Shown: piece by piece, positions 28,201 through 37,053 of the stretch
Layout: every line of letters begins with the position of its first letter
How positions within the stretch are numbered: the stretch's first letter is position 1
Source of the DNA: Dyadobacter subterraneus
Lineage (GTDB): Bacteria > Bacteroidota > Bacteroidia > Cytophagales > Spirosomataceae
Direction of reading: 5' to 3'
Assembly (NCBI RefSeq): GCF_015221875.1
Contig: NZ_JACYGY010000001.1
Span: 5,372,501 to 5,436,500, forward strand
DNA length: 64,000 nucleotides
Notes under the pieces: generated by a model
What the model was told of the DNA's origin: nothing
What the model saw: only the letters and a program-made list of their open reading frames with translations
Database searches by the model: none
Made by a program: the position numbers and the translations under genes

Positions 28201-29838
28201 TAACTCACTTTCCAAATACTTTAACTCATTATTATAATCTTCAAAACGACGTACGGCAACAGTTATACGCTGTGATTCGTACATCTTGTCAGCTATATAA
28301 TATAGCACTTCTTTTACTCTGGCCGGCTCAACTCGAATTTGACTTGATAAATTTATGACTTTGCTATTCCAAAGTTCAAAATATAACTCCTGTACAGTTG
28401 CAGCTTGAAAGCTATTGTTATTATTTAATGCTATCCGGGAAAAAACATTTAAATGATTCGGTGTTTTAAGTAGTTCTAATAACTTCTGTGAAAAATTTTC
28501 TTTAACAATCCCAATTTTCAACAATTGTTCTAATACCTGAGATTCATTGAGAAGTTTAGCAGTAACCGTTTTAACATTTTTATACACTCTGAGAGATGGA
28601 TCATATTGTAAATCGGCAGTTCGTACAGAAATGACGATTTTAATATTCTCTTTACCAACAAAATTATCAATAAGTGATTTATATACGTTGAGAAAACTTC
28701 TGTCCGATGACATCGACTGAGATAAAGCATCCATTTGATCAACCAATATTACGGTCAGAGGAAAATATCTACGGCTTCTTTCGAAGAAATCATACAACGG
28801 AATTGAAAGACCAATATTTTTTTTCAAATCTGAAATTGTATAGGAATACAACTTATCAGCTTTAAGCCCTAAAACTGGAATATTCTGTTTTGAAATCTCG
28901 TGATAAAGATCTCTTAGAATGACAGTCTTCCCATATCCTGCCTGCCCTGAAAGTAAACAAATATTTAATGGCTTGCCTTCACTGTTTCTGACTGGTTCTG
29001 CTACAATCCATTGTAATAATTCTGCTGTTTCATCTCTCTCAATATGAGAATGTTGAATACCCTCAAATTCATTACTTTCACTTTTCAATCCAATAGAACC
29101 TGCGTCAAGCTCCTTTATGATTTCATCTGGTGTCAACTCCTTAATTAAAAGATTCCTTAAACTGGCTATCTCAGAATTATCGGTTACAGTTCGAACTTGA
29201 AAAAATAATGGTATTAATTTAGAACAGGCTGGCTCATTTAAATACACATCAATATCCTGAGGAACAATTTTCCGCACTTGAATGGAGCCAAGTATACTCT
29301 TTACCTCTTCTATTCGATCACGCAATCCGAGTGACGCAAGAGTAGGCGCCGAAAGATTTTTTTGAACCCAACGATTCAAATTTAATTCGGTTTGAATATT
29401 ATTTTGGAAGTCATCGATAAAGTCCTTGCAGTCAGCAGTAAAATCATTTGACACCATGATATAATAGATAAAATCTTCGTTATCATAAATCAACCGTTCA
29501 TCAAGTAAACTGTAAAGTACAAATTTGGTAATCTCTAATCCAAAATTCTCTTTGCTGTAATGAGTGGTGTACATCTTACACTGGATTACACCATGCGCTT
29601 TTCCTTTTTTAAAAAGTGCACAATCTCGTCCTTTATCTGCTACACCCGACATCAAACTTACCGCATCGAAATCATCAAAACCATTGTCAGAAATTTTAGC
29701 TTTACAAATACTATAAATCAGCTCTTCGAATCGACGAGGATTGGCAATTTGATTGTATGGATATCCCTGCCCTGCCATTGGCACGGGCCTTTCCAAATCT
29801 TTTTCAATTATTGGATTTTCAAACGTAATTATATCCAT
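25249..29838 (-). CDS. Avs-like STAND NTPase with N-terminal Mrr-type nuclease, 3' end replaced by an IS
   Basis: The protein has 1529 aa from the ATG at 29838, preferred because upstream codons look non-coding (an ATG at 29910 would add 24 residues). The nuclease domain has Glu38, Asp72 (GVADKGRD) and Gln86-x-Lys88 (VIQCK), the Mrr/PD-(D/E)xK pattern. A STAND NTPase follows, with Walker A GQAGYGKT at about residue 300 and Walker B ILVDQMDAL. A long helical repeat region of about 1000 residues makes up the rest, as in sensor arms. In Avs proteins such repeats recognise phage terminase or portal and oligomerisation activates the nuclease. The last 13 or so codons come from the IS inverted repeat, so the native C-terminus is lost. 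Confidence 0.8.
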   Translation of the reverse strand: MDIITFENPIIEKDLERPVPMAGQGYPYNQIANPRRFEELIYSICKAKISDNGFDDFDAVSLMSGVADKGRDCALFKKGKAHGVIQCKMYTTHYSKENFGLEITKFVLYSLLDERLIYDNEDFIYYIMVSNDFTADCKDFIDDFQNNIQTELNLNRWVQKNLSAPTLASLGLRDRIEEVKSILGSIQVRKIVPQDIDVYLNEPACSKLIPLFFQVRTVTDNSEIASLRNLLIKELTPDEIIKELDAGSIGLKSESNEFEGIQHSHIERDETAELLQWIVAEPVRNSEGKPLNICLLSGQAGYGKTVILRDLYHEISKQNIPVLGLKADKLYSYTISDLKKNIGLSIPLYDFFERSRRYFPLTVILVDQMDALSQSMSSDRSFLNVYKSLIDNFVGKENIKIVISVRTADLQYDPSLRVYKNVKTVTAKLLNESQVLEQLLKIGIVKENFSQKLLELLKTPNHLNVFSRIALNNNNSFQAATVQELYFELWNSKVINLSSQIRVEPARVKEVLYYIADKMYESQRITVAVRRFEDYNNELKYLESELLIKQEGKQLQFFHQSFYDFVYSKQFVEKENDLVEYIIEAEQSIHIRSAVKMILGYLRDFNPDLYIRTVDRILWDDQILFHIKHILLSTILSQDDPTQQEKKVILKAFRESIYFATLFFEQARGHAWFELSNENSLLNFFKKAEPVAIESIWIDALAQELAYLRFVCIGFLRNCLLSENISAAWEFTKDIKDQSILRNILFSCENWSNPISYELLNYCSDFEDIDSFAYYHVLDNIAKTDPEFVLKKVRNSLFSHYKSDKRAREYEEGALLKNLAKSIPEKLFPILFDIIRPDIEKTIIVEEDILSDFKYRSIDLDDDHLERGEFLYRLLAICLRSSAELKATSFNDFLNIHKKSDYYSILRLLVFALTGSEEGYKAEIFELFNYFIEFRCKDFHSRLGFEMRVLLGQSFSFFTKHQIDISLRKIEQIVDTNEIYYYKDPDSKKRKFHSFWGQTKYQWILQIPEEFLVINNSLRRSFLELKRKFPKYRDTAPGGMRSGGIFSPIPMEAHRYMSKTNWIDSFRKYNRQRDQSSHDFFKGGLDELASAFQTVVKENPSIEKLHIIITSINDPNIDIKYSIYGLRGWSESKGDLTQAIPLFKQLLDKDHEPFIRDLVSIASNLIGEESDDVVIVNFLVKTALRFNESYHKLNIDQEEGTSIRKLITVGSNTPYGSALRALVHVKDKELKDLIFNTFEKIFYEGPNEAKAAALFQFAYLMNLDRDRAFDLFASSVNLEIDIQVLASGIWSFHYMGNYNFGGLDTAYRKLAVSQDLGHEDSHFLFIQLYGAYLHEQPNADSLLYMLLDNNKHSCSGAVNDIVKHYNLFPEAKNKNNFLLDYVLDKSVEEDYERLNWSFLHADNLELDDIHLFLRKYVQSRYFTITEYFLDYLTLQCTRSPLIAIELFELAMNNKGGNVDKRFGFGSDNSSIKFIVGAFNALNENDDVSKNQRQKLLVLFDKVLLDYRFKNNAEKILDQAKFLGVVKHII

Positions 29839-29910
29839 AGTCAAAATTCTCATGCTCATATACGAACTACTCAAAGACCTAAGCGGATAATTTTTTAACC
29901 GAAGGGCCAA

Positions 29911-30289
29911 TCCAATTAATGTTGTCTCTGCCCTAGCGATGACTTTTCACCCAAAACATGAACATATATTAGTTAAAGCAAGATACCACATTAAATATTT
30001 TTTCAGACAGACGAGAAATGTCTTTTCATTTAACAATACCAACTATAACCATGGTTTAATCTTGTTATCTTCATACTCTTAGCTTTATTATTTTCCTCTA
30101 ACCATTGATATGTGTATTATAAATCAAAATTTACTCATTGAATAAATGGCTCTAAAAAATAGATAAATGCTACTTTTATTTAATCAAAAAAATAGAGAGT
30201 CCCAAACCAGAACTCCCCAGATAAATTCTTAACTCTTGTCCAAACAAGATCGAAGATTTAATACAAACAATAATAATCCCTCATTTATC
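29911..30289. other. 379-base AT-rich gap
   Basis: No gene, RNA or att-like repeat could be found. It must carry the STAND gene promoter and the 3' region of the RidA gene. Confidence 0.5.
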
Positions 30290-30664
30290 CTATTCCAGCA
30301 CCAAACTAGCCACCGTCGTCATCTCCACACGCGCAAGTTTGGGCAAACCGGCAACCGCAATACAAGTACGTGTAGGGAAGCGGTTTTTGAAATAAGGACC
30401 GTACACAAGGTTCAGCTCATCAAACAATCTCATATCGTTAAGATAAATAGTAACGCTGACAATGTGATCAAAAGTGAGATTGTGTTCGGTTAGTACCGTC
30501 TCAATATTGGTCAGCACTTGTTTTACTTCATCCGCAAACGATGTAGTTACCAAATTTCCGCCAGCTGATCCGATCTGGCCTGAAATAAATAGAAAACCAT
30601 TAGCTACCAGAGCTTTGGAAAGAGGTAATATGGGTGCGATGTTTTTTTCCTGATTGATATCCAT
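30290..30664 (-). CDS. RidA-family (Rid/YjgF) protein
   Basis: The protein has 124 aa, the normal family length. It carries GFLFISGQIG, DIVSVTIYLND-like and the C-terminal PTRTCIAVAGLPK block, whose Arg binds the carboxylate of imine/enamine intermediates in active RidA proteins. It would hydrolyse reactive 2-aminoacrylate-type products or have a related role in the cytosol. It is a single gene beside a decayed HxlR regulator. Confidence 0.92.
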   Translation of the reverse strand: MDINQEKNIAPILPLSKALVANGFLFISGQIGSAGGNLVTTSFADEVKQVLTNIETVLTEHNLTFDHIVSVTIYLNDMRLFDELNLVYGPYFKNRFPTRTCIAVAGLPKLARVEMTTVASLVLE

Positions 30665-30730
30665 ATATTGATTTGATCATTCATAAAGGTTGAATCTCAA
30701 AAATAACCGAATTCAAAAGAAATTCATCAA

Positions 30731-31002
30731 TTATTCTGCCTCAATACCGTGATTCATTTCTAAACCATCAACCTCCGCCACAGTACTATGCCGCAAATTC
30801 AACTCGGTCAATAAATTTAAAATCTGCAATAACTCAAAACAATTTCTGTCAAAGAATACTCCACGCTCGGTGGCACTTCTTTGAAATCTTCTCTTTTTAC
30901 AATACCATTTCCTTCCAGTTCCCCCGTTTGTTCGGCCTGGATTTTCCGGCTAATGATCCCCATTTTGGCGTGGGTGATTCCAAATCTTTGCCTTTTTAGC
31001 AC
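30731..31002 (-). pseudogene. HxlR-family regulator remnant
   Basis: The minus strand reads GELEGNGIVKREDFKEVPPS and then VEYSLTE, the wing-helix signature of HxlR regulators, but then hits a stop. A one-base shift restores a tail FELLQILNLLTELNLRHSTV and a stop at 30731. The N-terminal half is also degenerate (RFGITHAKMGIISRKIQ) and too short for the HTH core. This is a decaying gene. Confidence 0.75.
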
Positions 31003-31050
31003 TATGATATAAATTCCTCAAAAAAAGTTTGATTTTATTAACTTTACAAC

Positions 31051-31935
31051 ATGAAGACAAATCTAGAATGTCAAGTTGCGGGATTCCAAAGTTCTGATAT
31101 AAAATTGAAAGGCTTTAAAGTCCATGAGATTACCGGGCCATCCTATCCTTCACTTTTTTATGGCAGACGGGATTTTTATAAAATCGTTCTGGCGACGGGA
31201 CATTTTAAAATTTGTTATGGCGATCAGACATTTAACATCAATGATACTTTCCTGTTTTTTGGCAATCCGCACATCGCATATTCCAATGAACATTTATCTC
31301 CTGAGCAGAAAGGATATGCATGTGTTTTTACCGAGCGCTTTATTGGAAGCAGAGAACGGACCGATAGTCTTTTAAACAGCTCAATATTTCGTTTTGACGG
31401 AAATCCCATTATTCCTTTGAACAATGAACAGGCAGCTTTCATTTCCTCTCTTTTTCAAAGAATGCAAGCTGTATATAGCGGAGAATATGACAAAAAGGCC
31501 GAAATGCTCAGAAGTTTCATAGATATTATTGTTCATGAGGCACTGCGGATTCAGCCACAAAATGAACTGAAACAGAAAAATGCCGCCGGAAGAATGACGT
31601 ATTTATTTATGGAATTATTGGAAAAACAATTTCCAATAGAAACAGCGGCAGATCCGCTACGATTAAGAACTGCCCAGGATTTTGCCGAAAGTCTGTCCGT
31701 GCATGTCAACTATCTTAACCGCTCTGTAAAAGAAATTACCGGCAAACCAATTTCCTTACATATCGCCGAACGTATTGCGTCAGAAGCGAAAGCACTCTTG
31801 TTGCATACCAATTGGAGCGTTGCGGATATTGCTTATGCGTTAGGCTTTGAATATCCAAGCTACTTTAATAACTACTTCAAAAGGATTACCGACCTTACTC
31901 CTAACACTTTCAGGAAGAGTAAAGAAAAAGTATGA
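31051..31935 (+). CDS. AraC-family transcriptional regulator
   Basis: The protein has 294 aa. The N-terminal cupin-type ligand domain (about residues 1-165, with FKICYGDQTFNINDTFLFFG) is followed by two HTH motifs at the C-terminus: RTAQDFAESLSVHVNYLNRSVKEITG and WSVADIAYALGFEYPSYFNNYFKRI. It probably controls the adjacent alpha/beta hydrolase gene, which follows on the same strand after 128 bases (inference). A paralogue lies at 35901-36806. Confidence 0.93.
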   Translation: MKTNLECQVAGFQSSDIKLKGFKVHEITGPSYPSLFYGRRDFYKIVLATGHFKICYGDQTFNINDTFLFFGNPHIAYSNEHLSPEQKGYACVFTERFIGSRERTDSLLNSSIFRFDGNPIIPLNNEQAAFISSLFQRMQAVYSGEYDKKAEMLRSFIDIIVHEALRIQPQNELKQKNAAGRMTYLFMELLEKQFPIETAADPLRLRTAQDFAESLSVHVNYLNRSVKEITGKPISLHIAERIASEAKALLLHTNWSVADIAYALGFEYPSYFNNYFKRITDLTPNTFRKSKEKV

Positions 31936-32063
31936 AAATTATAATTTTCGGTTTGATTCTCTTTATTCGAAAAAGCCTTTAAACCGGAGCTTTGTATTAT
32001 CAAATTAATTGCAGCCATCAGCCATAACATCTGTCCGTTGCTTTAAACTTTTAATACAAAATC

Positions 32064-33029
32064 ATGAAAGAAGGAAAATTAAATGAACAGGAAGTAGTCG
32101 ACATAACGCATCATCAGGCGGTAAATGCGCCAAGCGCAGTTCTATCTGTAAGTCCTGTTATAATTTCAGCTCCGGAACGCGGGGAAGATATACAATTGCG
32201 GGTTTCCGCGCCAATAACCGGAAATCAATTACCCGTTATTATTTTCGCACATGGCTACGGCTCTTCACTGGATGGTTACGCCCCACTGGTTAATTTCTGG
32301 GCAGCCAATGGTTTTGTCGTAATTCAACCCACTTTTCTTGATTCAAGAACGCTGGCGCTCAGCCCCGAAGATCCGCGCACGCCTTTAATATGGAAGTTTC
32401 GTGTTGAGGATATGAAACAAATTCTGGACAATCTGGATTTTATTGAAGATTCTGTCCTGGGACTTAAAGGTCGTCTGGACCGTGACCGTATTGCTGCGGT
32501 CGGACATTCTTTTGGATCGCAAACGACAGGGATGTTGTTAGGTGCACGGATTATTGCGCCTGACGGAAGTCTGGGCGAGGATATGTCTGACCCGAGAATT
32601 AAGGCTGGGATACTTCTTACTCCGGCGGGGAAAGGAGGGAAAGACCTAAGTCCGTTCGCCGCAGAGCATTATCCTTTTATGAATCCAAGCTACGCAGAAA
32701 TGACTACACCGGCCCTTGTGATTGCCGGGGATAAAGATATTTCGCCGCTCACTATCCGGGGATGGGATTGGTTTACCGACGCCTATACTTTGAGCCCGGG
32801 CGCAGATTGGCTGGTAACTTTATTTGATGGCGAACATTTGCTAGGTGGAATTTCCGGATATCTCGTTACCGAAACAAGTGACGAAAATCCTGAGCGCGTT
32901 GCCGCAGTACAGCAACTTTCGCTGGCATATCTTCGCAGTGCACTGTATCCAGAAGATTCTTCCTGGGCGACAGCACGGAAAGAATTTAATGAACGCTCAA
33001 ATCCGATCGGTAAGATTGAAGGAAAATGA
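32064..33029 (+). CDS. Alpha/beta hydrolase (chlorophyllase/PAF-acetylhydrolase-like)
   Basis: The protein has 321 aa with the fold visible: PVIIFAHGYGSSLDG (oxyanion HG), nucleophile elbow GHSFGSQT, acid AGDKDIS and catalytic His in FDGEHLLGG. No signal peptide, so it is cytosolic. Substrate unknown; esters of small alcohols are typical. It lies downstream of the AraC regulator. Confidence 0.9.
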   Translation: MKEGKLNEQEVVDITHHQAVNAPSAVLSVSPVIISAPERGEDIQLRVSAPITGNQLPVIIFAHGYGSSLDGYAPLVNFWAANGFVVIQPTFLDSRTLALSPEDPRTPLIWKFRVEDMKQILDNLDFIEDSVLGLKGRLDRDRIAAVGHSFGSQTTGMLLGARIIAPDGSLGEDMSDPRIKAGILLTPAGKGGKDLSPFAAEHYPFMNPSYAEMTTPALVIAGDKDISPLTIRGWDWFTDAYTLSPGADWLVTLFDGEHLLGGISGYLVTETSDENPERVAAVQQLSLAYLRSALYPEDSSWATARKEFNERSNPIGKIEGK

Positions 33030-33117
33030 AAGATTAAAAAATGATAATTTCAAATGGCACTGGCGATACGTCGGAGTCATTTTTTGCTTTAAGATCTGAA
33101 AAACAGATTATTGAAGG

Positions 33118-33660
33118 TCAACTAATTGATCTTTTACTTGAAGAACTTTTATATATAGTCTTTATTCCATTCAGAATTTTACTGGCAAACGTCCCGGCAA
33201 TAAGCGATATGATAAAAACCGAATTATGTCCACTACCAGATTCATTGATACCAAAAGCGCGCTCGCCAATAAACCAAATAACCGCTCCGAGGAATATCCC
33301 AAACAAGAGTCTGTTTATCAATAAGATACCACTCCCCTCATCGTAAATTTCATTTAGTATTACGCCAATTGCAGCCAATGACATGGCGGCCAGCATTATT
33401 ATGATTGGATTCGAAATATCATTGTATGGTGGGTAAAATTTGTTGAAACCTCGCTCCATCATATATACCTGCATCTCGGTTTTATTTACAAATTTATGGC
33501 CTTCTGCTGTGACACTACCCGTACTGTCTGCCTCGACCAATTCGCTTCGTTTTAAGATCTGATCTTTAAATACTCCGGCACTGGTGAAGTATACCAGAAG
33601 TATCAAAACCATGATTAATGCAAAAAATCCCAGTGAAGAGTATTCCGATTTATTTTTCAT
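33118..33660 (-). CDS. Membrane protein of unknown function
   Basis: The protein has 180 aa with an N-terminal transmembrane helix (about residues 11-29), a soluble domain of about 50 residues, and three further helices (about 86-104, 115-134 and 145-163). It is basic and Ser-rich at the C-terminus (KSSSSKRSIS). Family not recognised. It is convergent with the hydrolase gene at 32064-33029. Confidence 0.7.
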   Translation of the reverse strand: MKNKSEYSSLGFFALIMVLILLVYFTSAGVFKDQILKRSELVEADSTGSVTAEGHKFVNKTEMQVYMMERGFNKFYPPYNDISNPIIIMLAAMSLAAIGVILNEIYDEGSGILLINRLLFGIFLGAVIWFIGERAFGINESGSGHNSVFIISLIAGTFASKILNGIKTIYKSSSSKRSIS

Positions 33661-33867
33661 ACCAGTTAAAACCTGTGAATCTCTAAATTTAGCGTTTGTG
33701 ATCAGTCAAATTATCCGATACAGAATTTGATTGGCCTTATTTTATTCTTTAAGGGCTTTGCAACAAAATCAACGTCATTCAATAGGATAGCTGGCGATGA
33801 TGACTTTGAAAGACAGCATTAACAAACCAAAAATAGTTACAATTCACGATAGATATTCATTACAATT

Positions 33868-35196
33868 ATGGCAAAATCCTGTTTGCTCATTTTACACCTG
33901 CTTTACATCTCTTTCGCCGCTTTTTCACAGGGGAATAAATCTATCAATTTCCCTGACGGAACAAAAATACCTGACTGGTTTTCAGACAGTTCAAAGATCG
34001 ACCTGAAAGATTTGGGAAAACAATTTGTAATAACAAAACACGGAGCGGTGATTGACAGCAGCGTTGTTCAAACAGCCGTTATCCAGAAAATAATTGATCA
34101 GGCTCACCAGCAGGGAGGTGGCGTCATTATTATTCCAAAAGGTATTTTTCTGAGTGGTGCTTTGTTTTTTAAGCCCAATACGCATTTGTTTGTTTCGGAA
34201 GGCGCCGTTTTAAAAGGTTCGGACAACATTGCTGATTATCCGATTATGCCATCAAGAATGGAAGGGCAAAGTCTGGATTATTTTCCTGCGTTGGTAAATG
34301 CCTATGGCGTCAATGGTTTTACAATTTCAGGAAAAGGCACAATTGATGGCAACGGACTAAATTACTGGAAGGCATTTTGGCAGAGAAGAAAAGAAAATCC
34401 CAATTGTACCAATCTGGAAGTGTCCAGGCCCCGACTGGTTTTTATATGGAAATGTAATAATGTCCAGATTCAGGATATCCGGTTGCAAAACTCAGGTTTC
34501 TGGACGAGCCATTATTATCAGTGCAATAATATCAAGATCCTGAATGTGCGAATTACCGCGCCGCATGAACCTGTAAAAGCACCAAGCACGGATGCTATTG
34601 ACCTGGATGTTTGCAGTAATGTGCTCATCAAAGGCTGTTATCTGGCTGTAAATGATGATGCTATTGCGTTAAAAGGTGGAAAAGGACCATATGCGGATAA
34701 GGATCCGGGCAATGGCGAAAACACAAATATTATTATTGAAAATTGTGAATTCGGATTTTGTCACGCAGCACTTACCTGCGGAAGCGAGGCTATTCACAAC
34801 AAAAATATTGTGATGCGAAATTGCCATATTACCAATGCAATGCGTGTTCTCTGGCTGAAAATGCGGCCGGACACTCCGCAAAAATATGAATTTGTGCGTG
34901 TTGAAAATGTTGACGGTTATGCACACAGTTTGATTTATGTCAAACCATGGACTCAGTTTTTTGATTTGAAAGGCAGAAAAGATACTCCCTTATCTTATTG
35001 TGACAACATCAGCTTGAAAAACATCAACCTAAAATGTGACGTATTTTTTGATGTAAATCCTGGTGAATTTGATAAATTATCTAAATTCAATTTTGAAAAC
35101 CTGAATATCACGGCCAAAAATGGTGCTTATGACAAAACGGTTGTTCAAGGTTTTGAGCTGAATAATGTGAGGGTTAATGAAAAGATAATCAAGTAA
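33868..35196 (+). CDS. Glycoside hydrolase family 28 (polygalacturonase-like)
   Basis: The protein has 442 aa with a signal peptide (KSCLLILHLLYISFAAFSQG). The right-handed beta-helix shows the GH28 active site: STDAIDLD (NTD), NDDAIALK (DD), CHAALTCGSE (position of GHG) and LWLKM (RIK position). The last two deviate from classic polygalacturonases, so the enzyme may act on a modified or different galacturonan. It would hydrolyse alpha-1,4-galacturonan outside the cytoplasm. It stands alone, without a SusCD pair next to it. Confidence 0.9.
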   Translation: MAKSCLLILHLLYISFAAFSQGNKSINFPDGTKIPDWFSDSSKIDLKDLGKQFVITKHGAVIDSSVVQTAVIQKIIDQAHQQGGGVIIIPKGIFLSGALFFKPNTHLFVSEGAVLKGSDNIADYPIMPSRMEGQSLDYFPALVNAYGVNGFTISGKGTIDGNGLNYWKAFWQRRKENPNCTNLEVSRPRLVFIWKCNNVQIQDIRLQNSGFWTSHYYQCNNIKILNVRITAPHEPVKAPSTDAIDLDVCSNVLIKGCYLAVNDDAIALKGGKGPYADKDPGNGENTNIIIENCEFGFCHAALTCGSEAIHNKNIVMRNCHITNAMRVLWLKMRPDTPQKYEFVRVENVDGYAHSLIYVKPWTQFFDLKGRKDTPLSYCDNISLKNINLKCDVFFDVNPGEFDKLSKFNFENLNITAKNGAYDKTVVQGFELNNVRVNEKIIK

Positions 35197-35215
35197 GAAT
35201 TGAACGTAATCCAAC

Positions 35216-35827
35216 TCATTCATCCAACGGTTTTTTTGTCCATTGAATGACTTTTGGTTTCAGGTTTTGCTCTGCGAGTTCAGCGATTTCGATGATTCGT
35301 TTCTCCCGTGTTTCTGACCGTTTGGCCTGAACGAGCCATTGTAGAATTCCCTTTTTATCCGATTTGCTAAGACTTGAAAAGTAACTTTTCGCACTAGGTC
35401 TTTTTTGAAGCTCTTTTTCCAAATCCTCCGGAATTACAAGCGCTTCAACATGATCCAAAATTGTCCAGGTACCATTTTGTTTTGCGATTTCTATGCATTC
35501 AAAGCCTGCCTTGGTTATAAGTTTTTCATCAATAAGTCTTTTGATTTTTTCTTTATTAATGGCTGACCAAACACTTTTTGCTTTTCTTTTGCTAAAAAAC
35601 CGCATAAATTTTTCTTCATCAATGGGCTTCGCAATGCTGTCTATCCAACCAAAACAAAGTGCTTCATCTACCGCTTCGCTCCATGTGATCGTCGGAAGAT
35701 TTGATTTATTTTTATAGAAAATCACCCAGACAGATCTCTCCCGATCGTGGTTTTCTTCTAACCATCTCCGCCACTGATGACGGCTTTCTGGACAAAAAGT
35801 TTTTAAATCCTTTTCTGACATTTCCAT
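35216..35827 (-). CDS. YdeI/OmpD-associated family protein
   Basis: The protein has 203 aa with the family blocks SRHQWRRWLEENH, ITWSEAVDEALCFGWID and FFSKRKAKSVWS, and a basic C-terminal domain (LSKSDKKGILQWLVQAKRSETRE). Members have been linked to bacteriocin/peptide resistance, but the biochemical role is unknown. It ends 20 bases from the convergent GH28 gene. Confidence 0.9.
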   Translation of the reverse strand: MEMSEKDLKTFCPESRHQWRRWLEENHDRERSVWVIFYKNKSNLPTITWSEAVDEALCFGWIDSIAKPIDEEKFMRFFSKRKAKSVWSAINKEKIKRLIDEKLITKAGFECIEIAKQNGTWTILDHVEALVIPEDLEKELQKRPSAKSYFSSLSKSDKKGILQWLVQAKRSETREKRIIEIAELAEQNLKPKVIQWTKKPLDE

Positions 35828-35900
35828 TTTGATTTTCTCGAAAAATAACTTTTATCCTGAAGACGGCTTTCGACAGCATTACTGACGTCGGGTTAACCTT

Positions 35901-36806
35901 TCAAGACCGAAAACCCATTGGCGTAAATGAAGTCTGCTTTTTAAAAAAATGAGAAAAATTGGCAAGATCATCAAATCCTAATGTATAAGCGATTTCTGAA
36001 ATATTCCAATCGGTTTGTTTGAGCAAAATTTTCGCTTCCTGCGCAATTCTGTTACTGATGATTTCCGTGGTTGTGCTTCCGGTAATTTCTTTGAGCACCT
36101 TGTTGAGATGATTTACATGAACGGCCAGTCTGTCCGCATAATCTTTGGCAGTACGCAGACCAAGTCTTTGCTCCTGAGATTCCAATGGAAACTGCCTTTC
36201 AAGCAACTCGATAAACAAGGATGAAATCCTGTCAGAAGCATTTTGTACTGAACTGAGAGAAGAAGCGGGTTGCAATTTCTGTCCGTAATGGATCACTTCC
36301 AGGAGCAGATTACGCAACAGATCATATTTATAAATGTAGTCCGTTTGCAACTCCTTGTACATTTTCCGAAATAAATATCCCAACTCTTCTGCCTGCTCTG
36401 ATGTCAGTTCAAAAACCGGCAATTCGCCTGGGCGGAAAATTGGTAAATCATCCAGCACAACGCCAGCCCTGTTTTTCGAAAGAAAATCACTGGTGAAAAT
36501 ACAAAATAAGCCTGTCTGGTTATCGTCCTCCGGAATCCAGTGATACGGTATTTTGGGCGTTGCAAAAAGCAAAGCGCTTCCATTTATTTCAATAACCTTA
36601 TCAGCATACTCCGCCCGGTTTTTACCTTGAAGAAAACTTATTTTGTAATAAGATCTTCTGCTGTAAGGCATAATCCGGGTACCTGTTTTTTTGTCAAACA
36701 GTTTTTCAATCTCAAACACATTGAAATGACCGATTTCCTTAGAAATTCCTTCCGGCAATGTTGCCGTAGCCCTTTTGTAAAAGTCGTCAATGGAATTTGA
36801 GGTCAT
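35901..36806 (-). CDS. AraC-family transcriptional regulator
   Basis: The protein has 301 aa from the ATG at 36806 (a longer frame starts at 36860). The N-terminal sensing domain is similar to that of the regulator at 31051, and the C-terminal HTH pair is LRTAKDYADRLAVHVNHLNK and WNISEIAYTLGFDDLANFSHFFKKQT. The blocks SRRSYYKISFLQGKN and LLERQFPLESQEQ align with the other protein, so the two are paralogues. Target unknown; the divergent side holds no gene for about 190 bases. Confidence 0.92.
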   Translation of the reverse strand: MTSNSIDDFYKRATATLPEGISKEIGHFNVFEIEKLFDKKTGTRIMPYSRRSYYKISFLQGKNRAEYADKVIEINGSALLFATPKIPYHWIPEDDNQTGLFCIFTSDFLSKNRAGVVLDDLPIFRPGELPVFELTSEQAEELGYLFRKMYKELQTDYIYKYDLLRNLLLEVIHYGQKLQPASSLSSVQNASDRISSLFIELLERQFPLESQEQRLGLRTAKDYADRLAVHVNHLNKVLKEITGSTTTEIISNRIAQEAKILLKQTDWNISEIAYTLGFDDLANFSHFFKKQTSFTPMGFRS

Positions 36807-37053
36807 GCTGGTTGCGGATTTGTGAAAATCAAATTTAACGATCTGATTGCAGCTTTTCAAGGTTTTATTGCGCAGGTTGAATCGTTGCCAATTACGGTAT
36901 GGCTTAAATTTTCAATCCCGAATATTAAATACTGGTCACAATTTACTCAGCCACCACTTTTCCTTATTACGCTTTAAAGTATCGAATTTTAACAAAACAG
37001 ATACAGCACCAAAAATGTCCCTATCCAAATTGATAGACAATTCTTAAATCCTG

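Noticed and set aside
29911..30289. A third attachment repeat marking the end of a second element
   Set aside because: I looked for the CCGGCTCCGGG core in this gap and did not find it.
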